In this document: positions 7,612 to 17,392 of the stretch, in pieces
How positions within the stretch are numbered: position 1 is the stretch's first letter
How the letters are laid out: every line of letters starts with the position of its first letter
Origin: Ignavibacteria bacterium
Lineage (GTDB): Bacteria; Bacteroidota; Ignavibacteria; Tepidaquicellales; Tepidaquicellaceae
Direction: 5' to 3'
DNA length: 37,282 bases
NCBI GenBank assembly: GCA_019694675.1
Contig: JAIBBK010000039.1
Span: forward strand, 1-37,282
Notes under the pieces: generated by a model
Database searches by the model: none
What the model was told of the DNA's origin: nothing
Seen by the model: only the letters and a program-made list of their open reading frames with translations
Made by a program: the position numbers and the translations under genes

Positions 7612-7725
7612 AGTATCTGTGTCACACTGCGCCGCTCTGCTTCCGTGTGATTCAATGAATGAAGTTCTCCCCAGGTCTGCCAGCACTTGGTAATCTTCCG
7701 TCTTCGCTTCAACGATTGAATTCAT
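7585..7725 (-). pseudogene. GNAT acetyltransferase N-terminal fragment
   Basis: ATG 7725 opens MNSIVEAKTEDYQVLADLGR then TSFIESHGSRAAQCDTD, the start of a GNAT N-acetyltransferase (first strand, and helix with 'FIESHG'). At 7612 the sequence runs into the 602-bp duplicated segment and ends after TSEALMCSG-stop. The break is exactly at the duplication boundary, so the segment's arrival removed the rest of the gene. Confidence 0.55.
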
Positions 7726-7808
7726 TTCCACAAATGTTTACTCGGGTGTTTCTGTTTTTTCAGGATGATCAAATGAAGACATTTTTTGTTCTGTGTATTT
7801 TATTTGAA

Positions 7809-7958
7809 GTGCCGGGACTTCCGAGTCTGTCCGAGAACCCTGATTTTGTCATGACATCACTCAAACATAAACTAAGAGAGTGTCGATTCCCGCTTTCGCG
7901 GGAATGACAATTCTAGCTAGGGAAGTTCCCGGACAGTATCTTCCGTCCCGGGACAAAC
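7809..7958. repeat. MITE-like element, copy A
   Basis: Shares CTGTCC.AGAAC, CATGACATC, AACATAA and GATTCCCGCTTTCGCGGGAA with the element at 9337-9544. The hairpin CCCGC-TTTC-GCGGG is its centre. The ends (GTGCCGGGACTTCC and GTCCCGGGAC) are more diverged than in copy B. Confidence 0.6.
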
Positions 7959-7981
7959 TGTTTGAATGCGCCGTTACCCGT

Positions 7982-9214
7982 TCATCGCAGCAGCAACAAT
8001 TTCCTTGTTTGAATGAACTTTCCGGCTGAGATACGGTAAAAGTAAACTCCGCTTGCCAATCCGGTCGGCGCAAACTCGACCATGTGATTGCCGGCCTTCT
8101 TTGATTCGTTAACAAGAGTCTGAACTTCACGTCCGAGCGCATCCAAAACGGACAGAGTCACATGGCTCGATGCCGGTAAACTGTAAGCAATAACAGTTGA
8201 CGGGTTGAACGGGTTGGGATAGTTCTGTTCAAGTTTGAAGCTTTGCAGATTGTGGAATGACTGTTCAACAGATGTTGGCGGAAATTGTTTATACCACAGA
8301 CCGTCAATGCGGGCGGCGTAAAGCCTGTTCTTGTGAAAAAGCTGTGCGTAGACACCCGTCATTTGTTCGACAAATGTCCATTGCATACCGTCAGTTGAAC
8401 GGTACCAGCGTGTCAATGCCGAAGTGGCCGATGCAAATAATGTATCTGCTGTCGAAATGAATTTGACAATGCGGTTTACGGGCACACCGGCGCTCGAAAG
8501 GACCCAGCTTGCGCCGTTGTCGGAACTGCGATAAACTCCGTATGTAGTTCCGATGTAAAGCTCTCCTCTGAACCCGGTAATGGAATGCACAACTAATGGC
8601 TCGGATTGCAGAGGAGCCACAAGAACTCCGGTCCATGCCGTTGCACCCGGAGGCGCATACCAGATGAATCCGTTGCCGCCGGCACCTGCAACGAGTGTGT
8701 CACTCCTGAGATCAAGGAACTCAACATTTCCCGCCACCTGACCTGCCAGATCGCCGAATGGAGTCCAGGTATTCTGCTGAAGCCGGAAAACACCCGCCCC
8801 GCGAGTGCCTGCATACAACACTCCGTTCCGAACAGCAAACGAACTGATCTGACTGCTCCCGAGTCCGACAAGCCCCTGGTTAAGCGGCATCCAGTTCTGC
8901 CCGTTATTCGAACTGATAAAAACGCCGTTGCCTCCCGTTCCAGCAAACAGCTTACCGTCAAAGACGGCGAGAGCATCAATGAACCAGGGGCTTCCGGGTA
9001 AGGCAGATGTGCGTGTCCACACATCGCCGCCGTCAGTGCTGATGAATACGGCAGAGTCAGTTCCCGCATAGATTGTGTTTCCCTGTAAGATCAATGAAGG
9101 TATGTCGCGGGCAGGCAGACCCTCTACCCTGACCCACTGGCCAATACTACTGCCGGTGATAAGAAAGAAATAAGCTAACAGGCTGAATCTTTCAATCACA
9201 GTGCGAAATGTCAT
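7982..9214 (-). CDS. Secreted Asp-box beta-propeller with T9SS C-terminal tail
   Basis: 410 aa. A hydrophobic N-terminus (about residues 10-25) looks like a signal peptide. The body has sialidase/BNR-type Asp-box repeats: STDGGDVWTR, SSNNGQNWMP, RSSDNGASWV, RSTDGMQWTF. The last ~80 residues begin NYPNPFNPSTVIAYSLP and end KLLLLR, with LGREVQTLV and GVYFYRISAG between; this is the Por-type sorting domain that directs export and anchoring by the T9SS. So it should be a surface or released propeller, probably a binding rather than enzymatic protein, since no sialidase active-site residues are evident. It is a single gene flanked by two MITE-like elements. Confidence 0.88.
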   Translation of the reverse strand: MTFRTVIERFSLLAYFFLITGSSIGQWVRVEGLPARDIPSLILQGNTIYAGTDSAVFISTDGGDVWTRTSALPGSPWFIDALAVFDGKLFAGTGGNGVFISSNNGQNWMPLNQGLVGLGSSQISSFAVRNGVLYAGTRGAGVFRLQQNTWTPFGDLAGQVAGNVEFLDLRSDTLVAGAGGNGFIWYAPPGATAWTGVLVAPLQSEPLVVHSITGFRGELYIGTTYGVYRSSDNGASWVLSSAGVPVNRIVKFISTADTLFASATSALTRWYRSTDGMQWTFVEQMTGVYAQLFHKNRLYAARIDGLWYKQFPPTSVEQSFHNLQSFKLEQNYPNPFNPSTVIAYSLPASSHVTLSVLDALGREVQTLVNESKKAGNHMVEFAPTGLASGVYFYRISAGKFIQTRKLLLLR

Positions 9215-9336
9215 GCAGTTCCTTTACGGTTGAATTATTAAAGACAATTACGAAGAAAGATTCCGGGGGTTGCGCAGACGTGGATACTGGGCACTATGGT
9301 TCATGAGAAGCACAAGATTCTCAAAAATTTCTATTT

Positions 9337-9544
9337 GTGGTGTCGGGACTTCATTCCACACCCAAACCGAATGAATGCGACAAAATGCCTGCCTGATGCA
9401 GGCAGAGAAGTGTCTGTCCAAGAACTTTGATCTTGCCATGACATCTTTTTAACATAATTAAAAGGTGCGTGGATTCCCGCTTTCGCGGGAATGACAATTC
9501 TGGTCAGGGAAGTTCCAGGACTGACTCGGAAGTCCTGACACCAC
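9337..9544. repeat. MITE-like element, copy B (208 bp, terminal inverted repeats)
   Basis: Left end GTGGTGTCGGGACTTC (9337-9352) and right end GGAAGTCCTGACACCAC (9528-9544) are inverted repeats with one mismatch. The interior has the GATTCCCGCTTTCGCGGGAA hairpin (from 9473) and no coding potential. Repeats with this hairpin translate as 'VIPAKAGI' and are found in many genomes as short non-autonomous elements. Confidence 0.7.
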
Positions 9545-9785
9545 ACTGAACCGCCGCTATCACCTGCCCTTTTAACTGTTCGTTGTTCTATCCTTTCTTA
9601 CTGCTTGTCTTTCATCTCCCTGAGTGTGCAAGTCTTCAACTTCCTGTTTCCAATTTGAACACTTCGATTCTTTGTTGTCAAAATATTTTGTCTCCCAGCC
9701 TTAAGTTCAGTTCTGTTTCGTTTGCCGGAATCTTATCCGTTTTCTATTGCATAAGATCAATTACAGATCCGATGTCAGCCGCTGC

Positions 9786-10205
9786 TTACTTTTCGTTCTT
9801 TGTCTGCCGGTTGATCACAAACCAAATTAGATAGAAGGTCGATGCTCCAAGTATGGTCCAGACCAGGTCGTGCCAGTCAAAGTACCCCCGGGTTGAATAT
9901 GTCTGCAAATACTCCCACAGTGACAACCCAATTACCGAAATGAGAACACTTGTAATTTGAACTTTGCTGTTTAACCACACTGATGATGAGGGTTTCTTCG
10001 AAGTTGTATTAATATGAGTGAACATCGCAATAAAGAATGAAGATAATCCCAAACCGGCAAAATAGTTTGGAGCAATTCCCAGGAGATATTTTATGATTTC
10101 GTTTTGGCCATCATAATTTGGTCTGAAGTTGTCCTGAACAAGAGTAAATGAAATTGTCCCAAAGGCAAACAGTCCGAACCAGAAGTATGATTGTCGTTTG
10201 GTCAC
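9786..10205 (-). CDS. Small integral membrane protein, unknown
   Basis: 139 aa, MTKRQSYFWFGLFAFGTISF at the N-terminus. Four hydrophobic segments are visible, at about residues 7-23, 40-63, 83-98 and 115-132. It ends INRQTKNEK, so both termini are probably cytoplasmic. I do not recognise a family; the layout is like small VanZ-like or DUF membrane proteins often found in integron cassettes. The stop (9786) is followed by a 240-bp gap with nothing I can name. Confidence 0.6.
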   Translation of the reverse strand: MTKRQSYFWFGLFAFGTISFTLVQDNFRPNYDGQNEIIKYLLGIAPNYFAGLGLSSFFIAMFTHINTTSKKPSSSVWLNSKVQITSVLISVIGLSLWEYLQTYSTRGYFDWHDLVWTILGASTFYLIWFVINRQTKNEK

Positions 10206-10263
10206 AGAGTTTTCAATTCATTTGTTGATGTCAGTTTCGGTTCAACAGTGTCGCCGCGCATGA

Positions 10264-10475
10264 AGCAAAATGTTTTGTCGCTTGGCGAACATATGGATCT
10301 CAAAAGCAGCCTTCCGCCAGGGAAGGAAAGTGAAAGCAAAATGGATTGATGAAGGTAAGTTGCAGGTGACCCTCCCGCCAGCGTCGGGCAGGCGCTTCGT
10401 TCGCGAACACCTGCAACGGCTGAAAGCTCCAAGATTGCACGTCAACCGGCCTGATGTCAAACCCATGTTACCGGT
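10264..10475 (-). other. attC-like site with palindromic repeat inserted
   Basis: The left half AATGTTTTGTCGCTTGGCGA (10268 on) and right half GATGTCAAACCCATGTTACC (10453 on) match the ends of the clean copies (compare AACGTTTTGCGGCTTGGC and GCCAAACCGCTGTTACCGG at 11408-11541). Between them sits the palindromic repeat 10302-10424. The site follows the stop codon of the membrane-protein gene at 10506 by 30 bp. Confidence 0.5.
10302..10424. repeat. 124-bp palindromic repeat, most intact copy
   Basis: The core arms GTTGCAGGTG (10359-10368) and CACCTGCAAC (10408-10417) are perfectly complementary; between them GCGTCGGGCAGGCGCTTCG can form further pairs. It shares its whole length with 4917-5040. 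It has no coding potential. Confidence 0.82.
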
Positions 10476-10505
10476 TCGTTGTTTTTGTGTTGTCTGTGTA
10501 CGATG

Positions 10506-10901
10506 TCATTTAGTTAATTTATACCCTAAGAAGCTTCCAAGAAATTTTGCTGTATTGGCAATTGCAAAAATTAGAAAGAACTCAGACCATTTCACGCCTG
10601 CTGCAGTAATTATGACAATGTCCAACAGAACATAGATAAGAGGGAAAAGAACTACCGGTTTAAAAGCATTTTGGAATTCTTTCTTGATCCAATATCGCGC
10701 AACCAGAAAGAAAATGATAAACCCAAAAATGCCAGAGATATAGGGAGCAGAGGCATTGGCATGTGCTTCATAAACACTCTCTTCCTGTCCGGGGTTTATT
10801 AGATGAGAATACAGAGCAACTTCAATGAATGAAATAATTACCAGGGTTATCATTGTCAGCAGTGCAAGTCCAACTAATTTCAAGATGATATATTTTTTCA
10901 T
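10506..10901 (-). CDS. Small integral membrane protein, unknown
   Basis: 131 aa, starting MKKYIILKLVGLALLTMITL. It has four hydrophobic segments, at about residues 5-26, 52-68, 80-98 and 104-122, with a Lys-rich loop (WIKKEFQNAFKP) between the second and third. No family is recognised. Its start is 12 bp downstream of the DUF1801 stop codon, so the two genes probably share a transcript and a cassette. Confidence 0.6.
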   Translation of the reverse strand: MKKYIILKLVGLALLTMITLVIISFIEVALYSHLINPGQEESVYEAHANASAPYISGIFGFIIFFLVARYWIKKEFQNAFKPVVLFPLIYVLLDIVIITAAGVKWSEFFLIFAIANTAKFLGSFLGYKLTK

Positions 10902-10913
10902 GGTGGATCTTTT

Positions 10914-11351
10914 CTATTTTACTCTGCAAGAACACTCGTGATGCTCGCTAATATATCTTATTGATTCAATGCAAAGTACTTTTAGTGCAGAAATGTTGAT
11001 GTCGGAAAGTTTCTTCACATAGATGCAGCCTTTTGTTATTTTGAATTTACCAAGTTCGGCTAATGCTGTTCTGCTTTTCTCAGTATCAGAATATACATAA
11101 AGTGTCAGTGCCGGCTTTCTTGGTGAGAATCCAAGAACTGGAGCATCTCCTTCGTGTCCGCTTGCGTATTTATAGTGATAATTACCAAAACCGATAATAC
11201 TCGGACCCCACATTTTAGGTTCAGAGTCAGACCACTCCTGTATGAGCTCAATAAGTTGAAAGCTGTCGGCCTTCTTTTGGTCGTTGTCGACATAAGAGTT
11301 TACAAAGTCTCTAACGTCCTGCCCTGTGTAAGTTGTCTTTGTTTTTGCCAT
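10914..11351 (-). CDS. DUF1801 (YdhG-like) domain protein
   Basis: 145 aa. The landmarks of the DUF1801/YdhG fold are PKMWGPSIIGFGNYHYKYAS (about 55-74), FSPRKPALTLYVY (about 84-96) and LGKFKITKGCIYVKKLSDI (about 111-129). The family is a small alpha/beta domain related to frataxin-like folds, sometimes annotated as iron-chaperone-like, with no settled role. The start (MAKTKTTYTGQDV) is 57 bp below an attC-like site. It probably forms a two-gene unit with the membrane protein that follows. Confidence 0.83.
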   Translation of the reverse strand: MAKTKTTYTGQDVRDFVNSYVDNDQKKADSFQLIELIQEWSDSEPKMWGPSIIGFGNYHYKYASGHEGDAPVLGFSPRKPALTLYVYSDTEKSRTALAELGKFKITKGCIYVKKLSDINISALKVLCIESIRYISEHHECSCRVK

Positions 11352-11407
11352 ATTCTTGTATTCAAACAGTTGTCTGTCGTGATTGAGTGGTTTTCTTTTG
11401 CAATGAC

Positions 11408-11541
11408 CGCTAACGTTTTGCGGCTTGGCTTAGTGGCGGATTTTTAGCACAAAATTACAATCGAAGAACTGCACTTGAATTTATCACTAAACAGTCATAC
11501 GAAGCACTGAACCCGCCATTACGCCAAACCGCTGTTACCGG
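11408..11541 (-). other. attC-like recombination site (best preserved)
   Basis: Left end: GCTAACGTTTTGCGGCTTGG then TTAGTGGCGGATTTTTAGCA. Right end: AGCACTGAACCCGCCATTAC then GCCAAACCGCTGTTACCGG. The two ends are an imperfect inverted repeat over about 40 bp. On the minus strand the site starts 17 bp after the stop of the restriction enzyme gene and ends CGTTAGCGG, like R''-L''-L'-R' of an integron attC. Length about 134 bp is inside the attC range. Confidence 0.72.
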
Positions 11542-11557
11542 CTGGGCTTGTTGTCTG

Positions 11558-12172
11558 TTATGGTTCTATGCCTAAAATCAATAATGGAACAGGAGGACTA
11601 TTTCGTCCTTGTCTCATTACGTTGTAAACTTCACCTTCATAATAAGCAACTCCACTACTCATTTGGGCTTGCATCCTCTTTGTCGGCAGAATTTCAATTC
11701 CTAAGTTGATAACACCACCAGAGTAGAATAGCATATGTTTTACAAACAAGTCAAACGCAACAAAAGCATATTTACCGAATTGAACTTCAACAGCAATTTT
11801 ATCCTTCACAAAGTCAGTTTGGTTGTAGCTATAAATTGGTTCTTTTTCTCCGTTTGCAATAAGAAATTCCTTTTGTTCTTTAGCAGACATTAGCACACTT
11901 TTTTCCATTAATTCTCGGTTGAGAGTAATGTAATAGTTATATCTGCTTTCAGCCCATTTTCTTTTAATGAACTCTGCATTAAAGGCTTCATTCAAGTCTA
12001 TTGGAGACAAAAGGCTGTTTCCGATTTTCCTTTTTTCTTTACTGATTTTCGTTCTGAATTGGTCAGCGTCAATACTTGCAATAACCCTTTTAATTTCTTT
12101 GTAAAGGTCATTGTGGTGAACGATAAGGTATTCTTCTCCATTCAAGTGCGAATATTTTTGTGCTATTTTCAT
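11558..12172 (-). CDS. BglII/BstYI-family type II restriction endonuclease
   Basis: 204 aa. Residues D120-F-V-K-D then V128-E129-V-Q131-F reproduce the BglII catalytic layout (D84, E93, Q95) with the same spacing: nine residues from D to E and E-x-Q. The lines AVEVQFGKYAF and VAFDLFVKHML fit the family's core sheet and helix. Family members cut AGATCT or RGATCY, so a GATC-containing site is likely. Its ATG overlaps the methyltransferase stop by one base (TAATG), implying translational coupling with the protective enzyme made first. An attC-like site follows the stop. Confidence 0.85.
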   Translation of the reverse strand: MKIAQKYSHLNGEEYLIVHHNDLYKEIKRVIASIDADQFRTKISKEKRKIGNSLLSPIDLNEAFNAEFIKRKWAESRYNYYITLNRELMEKSVLMSAKEQKEFLIANGEKEPIYSYNQTDFVKDKIAVEVQFGKYAFVAFDLFVKHMLFYSGGVINLGIEILPTKRMQAQMSSGVAYYEGEVYNVMRQGRNSPPVPLLILGIEP

Positions 12173-13137
12173 TAGTGTCCGTTTGTTTCGTTACCGTCTA
12201 CAAATGCAAGTTCTGCCCATTCTTTTGGGATTTGAGCAACCTTATCTTTTCCTGTAGGTTTATGGATTGGTTTATTAATTGGTCTAATTTTTAATCTCCC
12301 TTCTTTTAGGTCTTCAATTCGTTTGTTAGCGATTTTGCAATACTCCTTTTCCTTTTCTATTCCCATTCCGTTTCGGTTGTTTTTGATTGCACCAATTACA
12401 GTTGAGCCAACACCTGCAAATGGGTCAAGAACCCAACTACATTCATTTGTTAATGCCAAAACACAGCGTTCAACTAATTCTATTGGAAACTGGCAAGGAT
12501 GTTCTGTTTTTTCTGGATGATTTGATTTTACATTCGGAATATCCCACATTGCTTTGTCCCAATCTTGTTCGATTATTTCCCAAATGTCGCTCGGATTTTT
12601 TCCAAGTGGATTTCCAGAAGGTTGTCCTTTTTTAGGACCTTTAAAGTGTCTTTTACCAGGATATTTTGAAGGAACTCTTACGTTGTCAAGGTTGAAAATG
12701 TAGTCGTCTGTTTTGCTAAACCAAAGCAATGTTTCATAGCGTCCACTAAAACGGTTGCTGGCGTGGAGTCCGTGTCCGAAATGCCAGACGATACGGTTGC
12801 GAAGTTTCAGTCCCTGTTTCTTAAATATTTGGTAATAGAATATGTCAAGTGGAAAAATCTCTCCCTTATCAACATAGTTGCCAACTTGCCAACAAAGATT
12901 TCCTTTGTCAGAAAGTGTCCTTACGAGTTCGGAAATTATTTCTTCCTGTGTTTCAAGATATTTCTCAATGCTTGTCTTGGTCTCATATGATTTCCCCACA
13001 TTGTAAGGTGGTGAGGTCAAAATGAGGTCAAACTTGCCGTCTTCAATTTTCTTGAGAACGGTCAGGCAGTCACCGTTTTCAATTACATAGTCGGTGTCTG
13101 GGCTTATGTAGTCAAATAATGGCTCTTTTACTCTCAT
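12172..13137 (-). CDS. DNA methyltransferase of the restriction-modification pair (beta class)
   Basis: 321 aa. Motif IV is TSPPYN (41-46) and motif I is DPFAGVGST (238-246) near the C-terminus, the order of beta-class amino-methyltransferases. SPPY rather than DPPY favours N4-cytosine methylation, which is also what partners of BglII-type enzymes do, but N6-adenine cannot be excluded. The target-recognition part lies between the two motifs (about 150-210, Lys/Pro-rich). It precedes and overlaps the endonuclease gene. Upstream, 13138-13251 holds no gene and only a scrap of attC-like sequence. Confidence 0.9.
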   Translation of the reverse strand: MRVKEPLFDYISPDTDYVIENGDCLTVLKKIEDGKFDLILTSPPYNVGKSYETKTSIEKYLETQEEIISELVRTLSDKGNLCWQVGNYVDKGEIFPLDIFYYQIFKKQGLKLRNRIVWHFGHGLHASNRFSGRYETLLWFSKTDDYIFNLDNVRVPSKYPGKRHFKGPKKGQPSGNPLGKNPSDIWEIIEQDWDKAMWDIPNVKSNHPEKTEHPCQFPIELVERCVLALTNECSWVLDPFAGVGSTVIGAIKNNRNGMGIEKEKEYCKIANKRIEDLKEGRLKIRPINKPIHKPTGKDKVAQIPKEWAELAFVDGNETNGH

Positions 13138-13251
13138 TTTCTTTGTCCTAAGTTATTTAGCAAAGTTACTTTTTAATGTGTTATGTTGGTCAAAATTGTC
13201 CCGAAGTTGTCAACGCTTTCTCGGTCGGGGTCGGTTTATAAGCCTTGCCGG

Positions 13252-13853
13252 TAACAATTAAATATACGAACCCGAATCCCCAAAAAGTGCGCATATCTGC
13301 AACCCGAGGTGTGGATATGCGAACCTGCATTAGTTCGCCTTTTCACAAAATCTTGTCCAAAGATGACTGTATCTTGCTGAGATGCTCCTTGCTTACTTGT
13401 GTGTAGATCATTGTCGTCCTTAAACTCTGATGACCAAGAAGTTTCTTTATGGAGAGAATGTCCGTCCCTCATTCGAGCAAGTGTGTCGCAAATGAATGCC
13501 TCAGCGCATGAACACTGCCTTTCTTCTTCACTCCGGCTTTTTGCTTTGCCCTGAAAATATTTCGCAATTCTTCAGAACCAAAATTCTAAGGTATTCCTTC
13601 GTCGCAGATCTGCGCATCATAACAAGCTTGTCATCGGTTCCGGTTTGCCTGCTCATCATATCTCTCCTTTCCACATACAAAATATCTGCCGGGGATTCGA
13701 TTTTCAATTCTAAGTTATACGGGATCATGACTGATCCGGAGGCGGCGGAGATCAGCCGTGAAGATCTCTTCAAATTTCCATTTCATCCCTTCACATACGA
13801 AAGCTTCTCCGCCACTTTGCCGCCTCTTACCCTGAACACATCCACGCCTCTGA
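13252..13853 (-). repeat. 602-bp duplicated segment, copy 2
   Basis: Matches 7010-7611. Its left end TAACAATTAAAT follows AAGCCTTGCCGG, unlike the left neighbour of copy 1, while its right end runs seamlessly into the intact SnoaL-like gene. This copy is in the parental arrangement. Both copies share the in-frame TGA, so the recombinase was already dead when the segment was duplicated. Confidence 0.9.
13343..13728 (-). pseudogene. Degraded tyrosine recombinase, copy 2
   Basis: Same content as 7101-7486: [54 protein letters not shown]. Small changes give [11 protein letters not shown] unchanged but KIL-stop at the end. The upstream part (LELKIESPADILYVERRD) is frame-shifted relative to a normal recombinase. 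It lies 3' of the SnoaL-like gene on the same strand. Confidence 0.8.
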
Positions 13854-14166
13854 GATGCCAGGGCTTGCCCTCCTTCGTCTTGCGGTAGATCCACCTTACG
13901 GTGCACCTGTCGCCGGCGGCAAAGATGTCCTCGGCTTCAAAGAATGCATCGGGATTGGATTCGAAGAATTTTTCCCAGAATGACCTCACTGCTTCTGTAC
14001 CTACAATGCGAAGTCCGTCGGGCGAAGGGTACGTGTTCTCAAAGATGCAGTCATCCGTCATTGCATTCATCACTGCGTCAACATCATGCCGGTTGAATGC
14101 TTCATTGAATCTTTCTATTGCGGCGAGAGTGGCATCTGAAGAGTTGCTGAATGTGTCTTCCGTCAT
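13783..14166 (-). CDS. SnoaL-like / NTF2-fold polyketide cyclase-family protein
   Basis: 127 aa. It has the NTF2-like pattern: helix AAIERFNEAFNRHDVDAVMN (about 15-34), MTDDCIFENTYPSPDG (about 36-51), GTEAVRSFWEKFF (about 57-69), then ERVDIFAAGDRC-type strands (AEDIFAAGDRCTVRWIY) and a final strand pair RGVDVFRVRGGKVAEKLSYV. This is the usual length for stand-alone SnoaL-like proteins, which bind small hydrophobic ligands or catalyse aldol/hydrolase steps. No substrate can be given. The last ~20 codons are also present in the duplicated segment at 7588-7611 and nearby. Confidence 0.85.
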   Translation of the reverse strand: MTEDTFSNSSDATLAAIERFNEAFNRHDVDAVMNAMTDDCIFENTYPSPDGLRIVGTEAVRSFWEKFFESNPDAFFEAEDIFAAGDRCTVRWIYRKTKEGKPWHLRGVDVFRVRGGKVAEKLSYVKG

Positions 14167-14313
14167 ATTCGTTCTTTGTCCTTTTTAACAAAATTACTCT
14201 TGCATACAGCTAATGTCAATGATGCCGAAGGAACACTGCATCAACCTGAATGCATTCACCTGCAAACAGAACCTCTATCCCCTGCAACTTCCCGACAAAA
14301 GCCCTTTCTTTAC

Positions 14314-14877
14314 TTATAGTGTCAGCTTTCCCCGGAACGCACGCGAGCCGTAGTAAGACTGCGCTCCGTTGTGATAGACAAACACCGTTCCGTATCTGAA
14401 GTCGCCGAATATGGCGCCGCCGAGCTTCCGTATTTCTGCAGGTGTTTTGAGCCAGCTTGAAGTCTTCTTATCGAATGGGCCGAGCTTCTGCAAACTCCTG
14501 TATTCGTCTTCAGTCAGTATCTCAATGCCCATTTCGGCCGCCATATCCACAGCGGAGTTGTCGGGCCTGAACTCCTTTCTCGATTCAAGTCCTTCACGGT
14601 CATAGCATATGCTTCTGCGGCCTTTCGGGCTCTCATCCGAACAGTCGCAAAAAATGATCCCGCCTGTCTTCTTATCAATGCCTGTTACATCCGGCTCGCC
14701 GCCCGTGCGTTCCATCTCACTCAGCGACCACAGCTTGCCGCCTGACTTTTCAAGACGCGCCCTCACATCTTTCCATTCGATCTCTTTGTGACGCTTCATG
14801 TTCTTTTTAAAGCGCTGTTCAAGCAGGCTGACAAGCTCTCCTGCCTGCTGTGCGGTCATTGCATTTTTCTTACCCAT
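14314..14877 (-). CDS. DUF4256 family protein
   Basis: 187 aa, starting MGKKNAMTAQQAGELVSLLE. Family text is clear in EWKDVRARLEKSGGKLWSLS, GGEPDVTGIDKKTGGIIFCD, GRRSICYDREGLESRKEFRP and SSWLKTPAEIRKLGGAIFGD, and YHNGAQSYYGSRAFRG near the end. The family is widespread in bacteria, cytoplasmic and of unknown function. It lies alone; an attC-like element is not visible on either side, so it may be outside the cassette region. Confidence 0.88.
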   Translation of the reverse strand: MGKKNAMTAQQAGELVSLLEQRFKKNMKRHKEIEWKDVRARLEKSGGKLWSLSEMERTGGEPDVTGIDKKTGGIIFCDCSDESPKGRRSICYDREGLESRKEFRPDNSAVDMAAEMGIEILTEDEYRSLQKLGPFDKKTSSWLKTPAEIRKLGGAIFGDFRYGTVFVYHNGAQSYYGSRAFRGKLTL

Positions 14878-15026
14878 GATGAAGAAGTTTTTATTAGCGG
14901 TTGTGACGATCTTAAGAGACGGAGAAATTTATGGCGGATGAAGGAGTCATGAAAGGCCAATTCTCATGATTGAGGATGCAGAACAGAAGGGCCCCGCTGT
15001 TGGGAATGCATCACAGGAAAAGAAAG

Positions 15027-15055
15027 AGGGCTGTCTCATTACGGAGAACAGCCCT
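15027..15055 (-). terminator. Terminator-like hairpin after katG
   Basis: AGGGCTGT and ACAGCCCT form an 8-bp stem with a 13-base loop. On the minus strand it lies about 30 bp past the katG stop and is followed by a T-rich run (TCTTTCTTTTCC). Confidence 0.55.
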
Positions 15056-15083
15056 TCGGCTTACGCTTTGCTATCAGAGAAAA

Positions 15084-17392
<2,309 letters not shown>

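Noticed and set aside
7101..13728. Integron integrase (intI) as source of the attC-like sites
   Set aside because: The recombinase remnants lack the extra IntI-specific helix motif and match XerCD-like enzymes; they are also dead (stop codon, frameshift, no N-terminal domain).
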